From positions 1 to 43,573 of the forward strand of contig JAEZTQ010000019.1 of assembly GCA_023443625.1 (NCBI GenBank): a stretch of 43,573 nt of DNA, read 5' to 3'. How positions within the stretch are numbered: the first letter of the stretch is position 1; every line of letters begins with the position of its first letter. Below the pieces are notes generated by a model. That model did not search any database and had not been told where the DNA came from. It saw nothing but the letters and a program-made list of their open reading frames with translations. Shown here piece after piece: positions 26,742 through 36,715 of this stretch. Made by a program: the position numbers and the translations under genes. Source of the stretch: Bacillota bacterium (lineage in GTDB: Bacteria; Bacillota_A; Clostridia; Lachnospirales; Lachnospiraceae).

Positions 26742-27656
26742 TTAGGCATATAGCTGGGAGGGGTACTCTCCCTTATCAATCAGTGCTTTGATTGATTTTA
26801 CTACCACCTCTTTATCCTCTTTGTAGGTTACACCAAACCAGCGATCTGTAGTTTTGAGCACAGACACTTGCGCCTTATTCTCTTTCACCATATCTCCTAT
26901 GATAGTCGGAAGAAGATATTCCTTCTTAATATCATTTTCCTCAAGAGTGGACAAAAATTCAGTAAAGCCTCTCTCAAGGGTATCAAAGAGTTCTGGTCTA
27001 AATCCCCACATATTCATGGATACCGCACTCTCTAAATCAATTTTAATATCTGCGCCGGAACTATCCTTAGCAGCTGCATGATCACCTTCTGGAACTATTC
27101 CGGATGTCTCAACAACATCTATCAACATACCCTCAGCATCTACCTTACATACACCACGAGTAACTGCTCCATTCTCACTTAAGGTGTTTCCTAAGATAAA
27201 GCCCGCCATACAGAACTGATTACTAGCAGGCATCTCCTTCCTTAAAAAATCATTTACAATTTGAAAGGCTTCCTTACCATAATAATCGTCTGCATTAATT
27301 ACTGCAAAGGGTTCCCTAACCACATCCTTACAACACAAGACCGCTTGGCCAGTACCCCAGGGTTTTGTTCTGTCTTCAGGTTTTTTAAAACCTTCTGGTA
27401 ATGCATCCAATTCCTGAAATACATATTCTACTTTAATAATCTTCTCAATTCGATTCCCTATTACCTCTTTAAAATCTTTCTCTAAATCTTTACGAATAAT
27501 AAAAACCACTTTATTAAAACCAGCTTTTATAGCATCATAGATAGAATAATCCATGATTATTTCACCATTCGGTCCAATAGGCTCTAATTGCTTTATACCA
27601 CCATATCTACTACCCATCCCTGCTGCCATAATAACTAACGATGTCTTAGTCAACAT
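26742..27656 (-). CDS. Sugar nucleotidyltransferase family protein
   Basis: 304 residues from ATG 27656 (GGAGG 5 nt upstream; the TTG four codons earlier lies inside that site). The NTP-transferase signature MAAGMGSRYGGIKQLEPIG is at the N terminus and the metal-site INADDYYG near residue 115. These enzymes join a sugar-1-phosphate to a nucleotide. This branch (with the long YGGIKQL form) is distinct from GalU and its sugar is not known. It is first in a unit with comF and yvyF. Confidence 0.85.
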   Translation of the reverse strand: MLTKTSLVIMAAGMGSRYGGIKQLEPIGPNGEIIMDYSIYDAIKAGFNKVVFIIRKDLEKDFKEVIGNRIEKIIKVEYVFQELDALPEGFKKPEDRTKPWGTGQAVLCCKDVVREPFAVINADDYYGKEAFQIVNDFLRKEMPASNQFCMAGFILGNTLSENGAVTRGVCKVDAEGMLIDVVETSGIVPEGDHAAAKDSSGADIKIDLESAVSMNMWGFRPELFDTLERGFTEFLSTLEENDIKKEYLLPTIIGDMVKENKAQVSVLKTTDRWFGVTYKEDKEVVVKSIKALIDKGEYPSQLYA

Positions 27657-27825
27657 ATTATCCTCCAAATATTAATAATAAAAATACTATTTAAGTAATT
27701 ATAACTTATCTACCATAAAAATGCACTATATAATTCTCATTCACTCTATATTATTAACATTTTATGTGAAATAATTCCGTCCAACACACATATTTATACT
27801 ATATAAAGTTCAATAGGTGACAAAA

Positions 27826-28707
27826 ATGCGAAAAATAATAGGTAAACAACATATCAAAAATATACTTTTGATACTCGTCTTTTCTTTACTTATAATCTCT
27901 ATCACCAAGGATACCATAGAACTCTTTGCTGTATCCTCGAGAGAGCAGGTTAAATGCGTACCAATTATAATGTATCATCAGGTTAAAGACACTAGGCTTG
28001 GCAAAGATGTTATTAGTCCCCTTGAATTTGAGAATGATCTAAAGTACCTTACAGACAACAATTACAACACAATAACAATGACTCAATTAATCAATTATGT
28101 CTATGAGGATATAGAGCTTCCTGATAATCCAATTATTCTATCTTTTGATGACGGTTATCTAAGTACCTACAAATATGTTTATCCTTTGCTTCAAAAGTAC
28201 AATATGAAAATTGTATTGTCTATTATAGGCAAAAGCACCGATGATTTTTCTAAAGTCATTGACAATAACCTTTATGCTCATCTCACTTGGGATCACCTCA
28301 AGGAAATGGAACAATCGGAATTAGTTGAAATTCAAAACCATACCTATAATCTCCACAAGATAAAAAGCGGAAGATGTGGCTGTGGCCAGCTTTATAATGA
28401 AACCATGTACGATTACGAGGACCTAATCAAAGAAGATGTTGAGAAATTCGAAGAACGAATTGGGCTAATGGATATCGCTCTACCAAATACCTTTACATAT
28501 CCCTATGGTAAGTATAATGATAATACAGAAGAAATTCTTAAGAAATTAGGTTATAAGGCAACCTTATCCTGTAGGTACGGTATCAATCTCATCGACAAAA
28601 ATCCAGATAGCTTATATGGTCTAAAAAGAATTTGCCGTGCTCATAATAATGATATAAGTAAATTAATCAAAGAAGGAATGGAAACCTTAAAATACATAGA
28701 GAGATAA
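27826..28707 (+). CDS. Membrane-anchored polysaccharide deacetylase
   Basis: 293 residues from ATG 27826 with AGGTGA upstream (a GTG three codons earlier overlaps this site). A signal anchor (NILLILVFSLLIISI) precedes the NodB domain: IMYHQVKD, motif 1 LSFDDGYLSTY with the two Asp residues, motif 2 NHTYNLH with the metal His residues, and motif 3 TYPYGKY. It would remove acetyl groups from peptidoglycan or another surface glycan, which can raise lysozyme resistance. A CGCG spacer (GRCGCG) sits inside the domain. It is a single gene with its own terminator. Confidence 0.92.
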   Translation: MRKIIGKQHIKNILLILVFSLLIISITKDTIELFAVSSREQVKCVPIIMYHQVKDTRLGKDVISPLEFENDLKYLTDNNYNTITMTQLINYVYEDIELPDNPIILSFDDGYLSTYKYVYPLLQKYNMKIVLSIIGKSTDDFSKVIDNNLYAHLTWDHLKEMEQSELVEIQNHTYNLHKIKSGRCGCGQLYNETMYDYEDLIKEDVEKFEERIGLMDIALPNTFTYPYGKYNDNTEEILKKLGYKATLSCRYGINLIDKNPDSLYGLKRICRAHNNDISKLIKEGMETLKYIER

Positions 28708-28737
28708 TGAATTACTTTATGTATGTACTTAGATGAA

Positions 28738-28777
28738 CAGCACAAGACCTCCCAGGGAAGTTTTGTGCTGCTTTCTT
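28738..28777 (+). terminator. Intrinsic terminator of the deacetylase gene
   Basis: CAGCACAAGAC pairs with GTTTTGTGCTG around CTCCCAGGGAA, followed by a T-rich tail (CTTTCTTAT). It also lies just past the convergent recD2 stop. Confidence 0.72.
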
Positions 28778-28783
28778 ATATCT

Positions 28784-31000
28784 CTAGTTAAGCTCCTTAA
28801 TTCGATCACATAATCCACAATAACGACTCTGTTCACTTTTGTTATCAATCATGAACTTGAGCATTGTATCACTACCAACAATGGTAACACAATTTTTTGC
28901 TCTTGTTACAGCTGTATATAGAAGGTTACGATTAAACAATAATCTGGGACCATCCAGAATAGGAAGAATAACTGCAGGATATTCACTTCCTTGAGATTTA
29001 TGGATGGTTACTGCATAAGCTAGTTCTAGCTCATCTAACTGGTTAAAGCTGTAATCCACCAGTCTATTGTCATCAAATTCTACAATTAAATGCTCAGAAA
29101 ACAAATTAATCTCTTTAATAACACCTGCGTCCCCATTAAAAACTCCCGTTCCTGTCTGGGTAGTAATACCATATGGACTTCTAATCTCCCAGGGTATCTG
29201 ATAGTTGTTTTTAATCTGCATAATCTTGTCACCTTCACGAAAAATAGTATCATGATACTCTTTTTCATGTTTATCTGAAGAGGGTGGATTAAGGGCTTGC
29301 TGTAAAATCTGGTTTAACCGCTCCACACCAAGCTCACCTTTTCTCATAGGTGTAAGGACTTGAATATCAAAAGGTGTTGCCTGGACATAGTTAGGAAGTT
29401 TATTTTTGATTAAGTTTATCATAACCGCTGAGATAACGTTAGCATCCTCTCTTCGTAAAAAGAAGAAATCTCTACTTTTGTTGTCTAGCATTATCTCTTC
29501 ACCATCATTAATCTTATGGGCATTTATTATGATATCACTATCTGCAGCTTGACGAAATATCTTAGACAATTTAACAACATTAAAACGATGAGAATTAATT
29601 ATATCTTTTAACACATTACCCGGTCCTACACTGGGAAGCTGGTTAACATCACCTACCAAAATGAGTCTTGTACCTACAGAAACTGCTTTAAGAAGGGCAT
29701 GAATTAAAGTTATATCCACCATGGACATTTCATCAATAATAAGTACATCCGTTTCTAGGGGATTACTCTCATTTCTTTCAAAAGAGAATTTGTTCTCCTG
29801 CTCATCGCTTAATTTAGATAACTCTAGAAGTCGATGTATAGTTCTTGCTTCATAGCCTGTAGTCTCCGTCATTCTCTTTGCTGCTCTACCCGTAGGTGCA
29901 GCAAGAAGAATATCCATCCCTTCCGTCTCAAAGAATTTTATTATGGAATTGATTGTTGTTGTCTTACCAGTTCCCGGCCCTCCAGTAATAATTAGAAGTC
30001 CATTTCCAACCGCTTCTAAAACTGCTGTTCTTTGGTGATTGTCTAATTCAATTTGAAATTGCTTTTCAATAGCTATGACACGTTTTTTAACATCTTCCTG
30101 TTTCACATTATATTTTATATTTAGGTCGTGGAGCATACGAGCCACATTTAATTCCATATAATAATACACAGAAGAGTATATTCGATTCTCTATATCCGTC
30201 TCTTTCATGATTATTTTCTTCTCTATATTTAAAGACATCAACTGCCTAGCAAGGGAATCCTCATCAGATAAAAGAAGTGTCTTTGCTCTATTAATCAGCT
30301 CTTGCTCCGGCAAATAAACATGTCCATCACCGCTAGCCTGCAAAAGTACATATAACAAGCCTGCCTTAATTCTGTAATCAGAATCATTGCCTATTCCCAT
30401 TTTTCTTGCAATCTCATCTGCTGTCTTAAACCCTATACCAGATATATCCTCTGCTAAACGGTATGGATTTTCTTTTAAAATGTCATACATTCTCTGTCCA
30501 TATTCAGTAAATATCTTTACTGCCAGATTTCCTGTAATATTATATTGCTGGAGGAATAGCATTGCGCTTCGCATATCTCTTTTCTCTTCAAACTGACGAT
30601 AGATATCTTTCGCCATTCGCTCACTGATTCCCTTAATCACTGATAAGCGCTCTGGCTCCTCTTCTATAATACGAAAGGTATCTTCCTTAAACTTATTCAC
30701 TATTCTCTTGGCTAAGGCTGCACCAATTCCTTTAATTGCTCCAGAGCTTAAATACTTTTCTATAGAAAAGATATCCTCAGGCTCCTTCATATCAAAACTC
30801 TCTATCAGAAACTGTTCTCCATAAACAGCATGATCTGTATACATTCCTTTAGCTCGTATAAACTCGCCCTCACTAATATAAGGAAAGCTTCCAACACAGG
30901 TAACTTCATCCTCCTCTGTCTGAAGCTTCATTACGGTATATCCATTTTCTTCATTGCGATATACAATCCGTTCAATATACCCTTCCACTACTTCCGACAT
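28784..31000 (-). CDS. recD2: RecD2-type ATP-dependent DNA helicase
   Basis: 738 residues, the usual RecD2 length. N-terminal OB-like part, tandem helix-hairpin-helix region (GAIKGIGAALAKRIV, SVIKGISERMAKDIY, DISGIGFKTADEIA), then an SF1B helicase core: Walker A GGPGTGKTTT, motif II LIIDEMSMVD, motif III VGDVNQLPSVGPG, motif V/VI VTIHKSQGSEYPAV and YTAVTRAK. This is the stand-alone 5'-3' helicase found without RecBC. It aids DNA repair. The gene is convergent with the deacetylase and is followed upstream by the flagellar unit terminator. Confidence 0.95.
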   Translation of the reverse strand: MSEVVEGYIERIVYRNEENGYTVMKLQTEEDEVTCVGSFPYISEGEFIRAKGMYTDHAVYGEQFLIESFDMKEPEDIFSIEKYLSSGAIKGIGAALAKRIVNKFKEDTFRIIEEEPERLSVIKGISERMAKDIYRQFEEKRDMRSAMLFLQQYNITGNLAVKIFTEYGQRMYDILKENPYRLAEDISGIGFKTADEIARKMGIGNDSDYRIKAGLLYVLLQASGDGHVYLPEQELINRAKTLLLSDEDSLARQLMSLNIEKKIIMKETDIENRIYSSVYYYMELNVARMLHDLNIKYNVKQEDVKKRVIAIEKQFQIELDNHQRTAVLEAVGNGLLIITGGPGTGKTTTINSIIKFFETEGMDILLAAPTGRAAKRMTETTGYEARTIHRLLELSKLSDEQENKFSFERNESNPLETDVLIIDEMSMVDITLIHALLKAVSVGTRLILVGDVNQLPSVGPGNVLKDIINSHRFNVVKLSKIFRQAADSDIIINAHKINDGEEIMLDNKSRDFFFLRREDANVISAVMINLIKNKLPNYVQATPFDIQVLTPMRKGELGVERLNQILQQALNPPSSDKHEKEYHDTIFREGDKIMQIKNNYQIPWEIRSPYGITTQTGTGVFNGDAGVIKEINLFSEHLIVEFDDNRLVDYSFNQLDELELAYAVTIHKSQGSEYPAVILPILDGPRLLFNRNLLYTAVTRAKNCVTIVGSDTMLKFMIDNKSEQSRYCGLCDRIKELN

Positions 31001-31064
31001 AACAACCTCCAGTTACCTTTTAATCTCTTACTTCTATTGAATTTAAATCTCTTATCTTATTGAA

Positions 31065-31125
31065 TAAAAAATGTCATTTGACTTCACCCTCTATAAAACC
31101 GGATTTACAATCAAAATGACATTTT
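31065..31125 (-). terminator. Terminator of the mbl-flagellar rod unit
   Basis: On the minus strand AAAATGTCATTT..GATT pairs with AAGTC..AAATGACATTTT across a long loop, followed by TTTATT. It lies 57 bp after the last flagellar gene. Confidence 0.7.
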
Positions 31126-31181
31126 AGGTCTTATTGAAGCTACTATATTACTAGACAATAAATAGCTTATGAAAAAAATAT

Positions 31182-31514
31182 TTATGAATTTCGTTTCATT
31201 GCTTCAAATAGCATTTGCGCCAAGCCATAGCTCTGATTTTCAGTAGCAGACTTTGCATATTCCTCATATAACATATCTCCAAATTGTGATAAGTATGGGT
31301 TGTTCTCTTCTTCTTCACTCTTAGAGACTGTACTCTTCATGCTTTTAAATACTTGCTCCAGCATATAAGATTCAAAGCTTTTACAAGCCTCCATCAGCTC
31401 TTCATCTGTAGCGGAACTATTGTTTATGGTTGTTTTAATACTTTCTGCCTTCCTATCTCTATTGATAAGATCAGCAGCTGCGTAGGGTGATGCTGAACCT
31501 ATTGATATTGCCAT
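31182..31514 (-). CDS. flgJ: Rod-binding protein, FlgJ N-terminal-type
   Basis: 110 residues with only the rod-binding domain: LMEACKSFESYMLEQVFKSM and YAKSATENQSYGLAQMLFEAM. It lacks the muramidase half of Gram-negative FlgJ, as is usual in Firmicutes. It probably helps rod assembly at the cell wall. It follows the FlgG-like gene by about 74 bp and precedes the unit terminator. Confidence 0.85.
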   Translation of the reverse strand: MAISIGSASPYAAADLINRDRKAESIKTTINNSSATDEELMEACKSFESYMLEQVFKSMKSTVSKSEEEENNPYLSQFGDMLYEEYAKSATENQSYGLAQMLFEAMKRNS

Positions 31515-31587
31515 AGTTCTCTCCTCTCACTTAGTAAACTAATCATAAAAGGTTAATTAACAGTGCCTAACTCATACCAAGCACTTA

Positions 31588-32400
31588 TTATCTTAAGTTG
31601 TTAGCCTGCTGTAGCATCTCATCTGCTGCAGTAATGATTTTAGAGTTCATCTCATAAGCTCTTTGGGAAACAATCAAATTAACCATCTCGTCAACAGCCT
31701 GCACATTAGAACCTTCTAAATACTTCGATCTAATCCGACTTCTACTTAAGGATGGATCAGCTGCTTCAAGACGCGCTGCTCCCGAAGCTTCTGTTTCCTT
31801 TAATAAGCTGCTTGACAACTTCTCTAAACCGCTAGGATTATTAAACTGTGTCAACCCAATTTGAATGTCCAGGGATTGAGGATTACCTGTATCATCTGGA
31901 TACAGCAAATATCCATATTCATCAATTGATATATCAGAGGATTTATAAGCACCATCAATTATTATCATCTCATGATTAATATCCAAAACAGGATTACCAT
32001 CTGAATTGGCTAATACAAAGCCAGCATCGGTATTTGCCAATTGAAAAGCACCATTACGGGTATAGGCTACCCCTCCGTCAGCTGTTCTAACCATAAAAAA
32101 GCCGTTGCCATCAATGGCTAGATCTAAAGCATTACCTGTCTCAAGCAATGTACCTTGGCTATAATTGGATGTTATCGCTGAATTCCTAACACCTAGACCC
32201 ACCTGTATACCAGATGGCTTAGGATTTCCATTGTTATCATAGGACTGATCTTGAATTGTTTGATATAGCAAGGTTTTAAATTCTGCACTCTCTTTTTTGT
32301 ATCCTGTAGTATTAATATTAGCTAGGTTATTAGATATTGTATCAACATTCATCTGTTGACTTGTCATACCGGATGCCGCTGTCCATAAGGATCTTAACAT
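31588..32400 (-). CDS. flgG: Flagellar basal-body rod protein, FlgG/FlhP-like
   Basis: 270 residues from ATG 32400 with GGGGGAAG upstream. The N terminus has the rod/hook motif (LWTAASGMTSQQMNVDTISNNLANINTTGYK) whose core is SGM...NNLAN...GYK; the C terminus has NVQAVDEMVNLIVSQRAYEMN. This is a distal-rod or FlhP-like protein forming part of the flagellar axle. It is third in a unit after mbl and the FlhO-like gene, the B. subtilis mbl-flhO-flhP order. Confidence 0.9.
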   Translation of the reverse strand: MLRSLWTAASGMTSQQMNVDTISNNLANINTTGYKKESAEFKTLLYQTIQDQSYDNNGNPKPSGIQVGLGVRNSAITSNYSQGTLLETGNALDLAIDGNGFFMVRTADGGVAYTRNGAFQLANTDAGFVLANSDGNPVLDINHEMIIIDGAYKSSDISIDEYGYLLYPDDTGNPQSLDIQIGLTQFNNPSGLEKLSSSLLKETEASGAARLEAADPSLSRSRIRSKYLEGSNVQAVDEMVNLIVSQRAYEMNSKIITAADEMLQQANNLR

Positions 32401-32455
32401 ATGTTCTTCCCCCAAACTTAATAAATTTGATTTATCTTCTGATTATATAAGGAAA

Positions 32456-33229
32456 CTACACTCTACCCACTGAATTTGCTGCAAGATCCAGTGTTTGATC
32501 TACTGTTTTTATGACTTTTTGATTAGCTTCATAAGCTCTGGTTACAGTAATCATCTCAACCATCTCTGATACAACATTTACATTAGACTGCTCAGTAAAC
32601 CCTTGTCGAACTGACGCTGTACCAAATACCTCTGTAGCACCATCAAGTGCTCGAAACATGGTATCACCAATTTTCTCAAGGTAATTGTTATCCGCAAAAT
32701 TAACAACCTTAATCCTATCTACAAGCATACCGTCTGCATATATCTCACCACTTTTATCGATTACAACATCTGCGGCATCTGTTGGAACTGTTATCGGTCC
32801 GCCTTCTCCCATGAGATAGTTTCCGTCTTTATCAACGATACTTCCATCCCTTGTTATGGCAAAAGAACCATCTCGGGTATAAGCTGTATTAATATTACCA
32901 GCTCTATCTGTTACAGAAAGAGTAAAGAAACCTTGTCCCTCCAGGGCCAGGTCATATGTCCCTGAAGTCTGTCTTAAAGAACCCTGTCCATGATTTGTAT
33001 AGAGTTCTCCTAGTTTAACACCTAAGCTCATATTGCCAATGGAACGATTATTATAATTCTCAGATTCATCTCTAATCTTAATTGTTAGTACCTCGTCAAA
33101 AGCTTGATTGGTTACATTATCTTCCTTGTAACCAACCGTTGCTGCATTCGCAAGATTATTCGCAATAATATCCAACCTTTTTTGTTCATTCGCCATTCCG
33201 GTATAAGCTGTGTACAGTCCTCTTACCAT
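32456..33229 (-). CDS. Flagellar basal-body rod protein, FlhO/FlgF-like
   Basis: 257 residues. The rod motif is YTAYTGMANEQKRLDIIANN with NLANAATVGYKEDN, and the C-terminal coil NVVSEMVEMITVTRAYEANQ. It is a second rod component paired with the gene downstream; in B. subtilis the equivalent pair is flhO-flhP. AGAGGTAAAAAAT gives a ribosome site ahead of the ATG. It lies about 40 bp after mbl, so the unit links cell-shape and flagellar genes. Confidence 0.88.
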   Translation of the reverse strand: MVRGLYTAYTGMANEQKRLDIIANNLANAATVGYKEDNVTNQAFDEVLTIKIRDESENYNNRSIGNMSLGVKLGELYTNHGQGSLRQTSGTYDLALEGQGFFTLSVTDRAGNINTAYTRDGSFAITRDGSIVDKDGNYLMGEGGPITVPTDAADVVIDKSGEIYADGMLVDRIKVVNFADNNYLEKIGDTMFRALDGATEVFGTASVRQGFTEQSNVNVVSEMVEMITVTRAYEANQKVIKTVDQTLDLAANSVGRV

Positions 33230-33268
33230 ATTTTTTACCTCTTCTCTTAAGGTTTTATCTTTAAGTAA

Positions 33269-34258
33269 CTAATCTCTTTTGCCGGATAAAAACTCAACAT
33301 ATTTACCGGTTCCGATAGCAACTGCTGTCATCGGATCTTCCGACGTCATTGTCGTAATTCCTGTTTTCTCTTCTATGAGTTCCTCCAAGCCATATAAAAG
33401 ACATCCGCCACCAGTTAATACAATACCTCTATCTGCAATATCTGCTGCAAGTTCCGGAGGAGTCTTCTCTAATACACTGTGAACTGCTTCTACAATCTGT
33501 GATGTTGTTTCTCTTAAAGCCTCTTCCGTCTCTTCAGAAGAAACTGCTATAGTTTTAGGAAGTCCGGTTACAAGATTACGCCCTCTAACTTCCAAAGAAA
33601 TAGACTCTGGTCTGCGATAGGCAGAACCTATTTTGATTTTAATATCTTCTGCCGTTCTTTCTCCAATAAGAAGATTGTGTTTCTTTCTCATAAAACGAAC
33701 AAGAGCATCATCAAAATCATCACCAGCAATTTTTACGGATGTGCTAACTACAGTTCCACCAAGGGATATAACTGCAATATCTGTAGTTCCACCACCGATA
33801 TCTACAATCATATTACCACAGGGTCTAGATATATCAATGCCTGCACCAATAGCAGCTGCAATGGGTTCTTCAATTATTGATACCTCTCTTGCACCTGCTG
33901 CGTAAGTTGCATCCTCAACAGCTTTCTTCTCTACTTCTGTTACTCCACTGGGAACACAGACACTTATTCTTGGTTTACGAAATCTTTGTTTACCAACCGC
34001 TTTTACTATAAAATATTTTAACATCTTCTCTGTAACTGTATAATCAGAAATAACACCTTGTCTTAAGGGACGAACTGCTACTATATTCCCAGGTGTTCTA
34101 CCTAACATTAATCTGGCTTCTTCACCGATGGCTTTTATTTTACTGGAGTCTCTGTCAAAGGCTACTACGGATGGCTCCTTTAACACTACTCCCTTTCCCT
34201 TTATATAGACTAATACACTGGCAGTACCCAAGTCAATTCCAATATCACTACCCAACAT
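33269..34258 (-). CDS. mbl: MreB/Mbl-type rod-shape actin
   Basis: 329 residues of a bacterial actin: phosphate-1 motif GIDLGTASVLVYIKG, connect-1/phosphate-2 MIVDIGGGTTDIAVISLGG and adenosine motif GIVLTGGGCLLYGLEE. It guides cell-wall elongation beneath the membrane. I prefer Mbl to MreB because of the following flhO/flhP-like genes, the arrangement of B. subtilis mbl. Its promoter at 34412-34440 gives a leader of about 147 nt. Confidence 0.9.
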   Translation of the reverse strand: MLGSDIGIDLGTASVLVYIKGKGVVLKEPSVVAFDRDSSKIKAIGEEARLMLGRTPGNIVAVRPLRQGVISDYTVTEKMLKYFIVKAVGKQRFRKPRISVCVPSGVTEVEKKAVEDATYAAGAREVSIIEEPIAAAIGAGIDISRPCGNMIVDIGGGTTDIAVISLGGTVVSTSVKIAGDDFDDALVRFMRKKHNLLIGERTAEDIKIKIGSAYRRPESISLEVRGRNLVTGLPKTIAVSSEETEEALRETTSQIVEAVHSVLEKTPPELAADIADRGIVLTGGGCLLYGLEELIEEKTGITTMTSEDPMTAVAIGTGKYVEFLSGKRD

Positions 34259-34411
34259 AATTTATCTCCTTTCCATCTCATGCAATGGGCATGAGCACTC
34301 ATCTCTGATATTAATCAATGTGAAGCACCTGACCATCTATTTTAATTTCTAATAATAATCTTCCCATTATATTTTTTTCCAAACTTTTGAAACTTAAACA
34401 TACATGGTTAT

Positions 34412-34440
34412 ATTATATACGCTTTGTCTATATTTTTCAA
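34412..34440 (-). promoter_or_regulatory. Promoter of the mbl-flagellar unit
   Basis: On the minus strand TTGAAA (34440-34435), 17 bp, TATAAT (34417-34412). It is of the vegetative type, not a flagellar SigD pattern, so the rod genes are expressed with mbl. Confidence 0.75.
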
Positions 34441-34502
34441 AGGAAATTTTATAAACATTCATTAACTCGTCATAAAGTACTATTTTACAAGAAATTTTGT
34501 AA

Positions 34503-34531
34503 TTGAGGTTACTAAAAATATATATTATAAT
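34503..34531 (+). promoter_or_regulatory. Promoter of the membrane-protein gene at 34590
   Basis: TTGAGG (34503-34508), 17 bp, TATAAT (34526-34531), 58 bp before the start codon. With the mbl promoter it fills the divergent 34259-34589 gap. Confidence 0.68.
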
Positions 34532-34589
34532 AGGGTTTAGCAATTTACTTTAGGCATATGGCAAACAAGATGATAGAGGGGTAGAGACT

Positions 34590-35102
34590 ATGGACAGCAA
34601 ATCAGATATTATGAAAAATGAAATAAGGCATATTTCCAGATACAGAGCCTTGACAGTAAGTAAGTATTACTTATGTCTTGTATTAGCAATAATCTCTGTA
34701 TATCTGGGAATTTACAATTTTCCTTCAACACCTTCTTTGTCTATTCTTTTTATTCTTGCCATACTTCCTCCAATTTTAGCTTTTATTATTAAGGATTATG
34801 CTCAAAAATCAAAGAATAAATTTATAAAAAATATCTCTCAGGAATCTTCCTTCCTACTAAGCACTTTAAAGAAGAAATATAAATACTCTAAGATTAATTA
34901 TTTTACAAATTCTATTACTTATTTGATTTGTATTCTTCTTATATGTATTTGGCACATTAGCTTTAAGCGAATTAATTATATTAATGAAACCCTTGAAAAA
35001 TTGCCTGTTCTTACTCTTATCACTGGGTTGACATTGAGGTATGTCTTGGTTATTGTCTATCGTATCAAACTTCCCTTTAATTTAATGCGTAATAAAATCT
35101 AA
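34590..35102 (+). CDS. Unknown four-helix membrane protein
   Basis: 170 residues, unrecognised. Four hydrophobic stretches (about residues 27-45, 49-67, 105-123 and 137-155) predict an integral membrane protein with a charged N terminus (MDSKSDIMKNEIRHISRYR) and a basic loop of about 35 residues (KDYAQKSKNKFIKN..). A good ribosome site (GAGGGG) and a clear promoter support it as a real gene. It is alone between mbl and tuf. No family or active-site motif is visible. Confidence 0.65.
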   Translation: MDSKSDIMKNEIRHISRYRALTVSKYYLCLVLAIISVYLGIYNFPSTPSLSILFILAILPPILAFIIKDYAQKSKNKFIKNISQESSFLLSTLKKKYKYSKINYFTNSITYLICILLICIWHISFKRINYINETLEKLPVLTLITGLTLRYVLVIVYRIKLPFNLMRNKI

Positions 35103-35240
35103 ATAATATATCGGCATACCCAGTATCCTTCTTTATCTAAACAGGTAATTATTAACCAAAATTAAAGATTTTTAAGTGTCTGCCTGCTTCACTTTGCACC
35201 CCAGGGGGAATGCGAATGAATACGTAATTTCCGATAGCAT

Positions 35241-35280
35241 AAAAAAGCCTAAGTTCTTATAAAGAACCTAGACTTTTTTT
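35241..35280. terminator. Bidirectional terminator between the membrane-protein gene and tuf
   Basis: AGCCTAAGTTCTT pairs with AAGAACCTAGACT around ATAA; T-runs follow on both strands (complement of 35241-35246 and 35274-35280). It ends the str cluster downstream of tuf. Confidence 0.88.
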
Positions 35281-35310
35281 GTATGCATTCAAGTATATCT
35301 GCCTGATTAA

Positions 35311-36504
35311 TTATCCAACAATAGTAGCAACCTTACCGGAACCTACTGTTCTACCACCCTCACGGATAGCAAAACCTAAACCTTGCTCCATAGCGATAGG
35401 ATGGATTAATTCGATGTTCATCTCGATATTATCGCCAGGCATACACATCTCTACACCATCAGGAAGGTTACATACACCAGTTACGTCAGTTGTTCTGAAG
35501 TAGAACTGAGGTCTGTAATTATTGAAGAAAGGAGTATGACGTCCACCTTCTTCTTTAGTTAATACGTAAACCTGTGCTGTAAATTTCTTATAGCATTTGA
35601 TTGAGCCTGGTTTACAAAGAACCTGTCCTCTTTCGATTTCAGCTCTTTGAACACCACGAAGAAGTGCACCGATGTTATCACCAGCCTGAGCCTCATCAAG
35701 AAGTTTACGGAACATCTCGATACCAGTACAAACAACTTTACGAACCTCTTCTTTGATACCAACAATTTCAATTTCCTCAGATACATGAAGAACACCACGC
35801 TCTACACGACCAGTAGCAACTGTACCACGGCCAGTGATGGAGAATACGTCCTCTACAGGCATTAAGAATGGTTTGTCAGTTTCACGCTTAGGATCTGGAA
35901 TCCAAGTATCAACTGCATCAAATAACTCAAGAATCTTATCTCCCCACTTGCTTGAAGGATCTTCAAGAGCGCCAAGAGCAGAACCTTGGATAATAGGAGT
36001 ATCATCACCAGGGAATTCATACTCGCTTAATAAATCTCTGATTTCCATCTCTACTAATTCAAGAAGCTCTGGATCATCAACCATATCACACTTGTTCATG
36101 AATACTACGATATAAGGAACACCTACCTGACGGGAAAGTAAGATATGCTCTTTTGTCTGAGCCATAACACCGTCAGTAGCAGCAACAACAAGGATAGCAC
36201 CATCCATCTGAGCAGCACCAGTGATCATGTTCTTTACGTAGTCAGCATGTCCTGGGCAGTCAACGTGTGCATAGTGACGAGCTTTGGACTCATACTCAAC
36301 GTGAGAAGTAGATATTGTGATTCCTCTTGCCTTCTCCTCTGGAGCTTTGTCAATCTTATCAAATGCTACTGCTTCACCAGTACCAAGTCTCTCATGAAGA
36401 GTCTTAGTGATAGCAGCTGTAAGAGTTGTTTTACCATGATCTACGTGACCAATGGTACCGATATTACAATGCGGTTTGTTTCTTTCAAATTTAGATTTAG
36501 CCAT
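35311..36504 (-). CDS. tuf: Elongation factor Tu
   Basis: 397 residues carrying aminoacyl-tRNA to the ribosome. GTPase motifs: GHVDHGKTT (G1), DCPGHADYV (G3), NKCDMVD (G4). Domains 2 and 3 are complete, including [13 protein letters not shown] and the C-terminal [14 protein letters not shown]. It is the last gene of the str cluster, 211 bp after fusA, and has its own promoter. No second copy is present in this window. Confidence 0.99.
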   Translation of the reverse strand: MAKSKFERNKPHCNIGTIGHVDHGKTTLTAAITKTLHERLGTGEAVAFDKIDKAPEEKARGITISTSHVEYESKARHYAHVDCPGHADYVKNMITGAAQMDGAILVVAATDGVMAQTKEHILLSRQVGVPYIVVFMNKCDMVDDPELLELVEMEIRDLLSEYEFPGDDTPIIQGSALGALEDPSSKWGDKILELFDAVDTWIPDPKRETDKPFLMPVEDVFSITGRGTVATGRVERGVLHVSEEIEIVGIKEEVRKVVCTGIEMFRKLLDEAQAGDNIGALLRGVQRAEIERGQVLCKPGSIKCYKKFTAQVYVLTKEEGGRHTPFFNNYRPQFYFRTTDVTGVCNLPDGVEMCMPGDNIEMNIELIHPIAMEQGLGFAIREGGRTVGSGKVATIVG

Positions 36505-36579
36505 TTTACAACGTCCTCCTTAAAATAATTAAATGCTTATAAGCAAAAAGTTCTTGTCTTATATTGCCTCATATGCCTA

Positions 36580-36608
36580 ATTATATTTCAACTTAGGAAT
36601 ATTTTCAA
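36580..36608 (-). promoter_or_regulatory. Internal promoter of tuf
   Basis: On the minus strand TTGAAA (36608-36603), 17 bp, TATAAT (36585-36580), in the fusA-tuf gap. It would add tuf transcription beyond that from the rpsL promoter. Confidence 0.7.
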
Positions 36609-36715
36609 GCATAATCAATTGTTGTAATAATTTTTTTATTTTAAATTTATTACGACAGTTCTTTTTGAACCGCCCTGCACAAAAGATATTCATTTGGGTA
36701 CTTTATCTACCTTAA

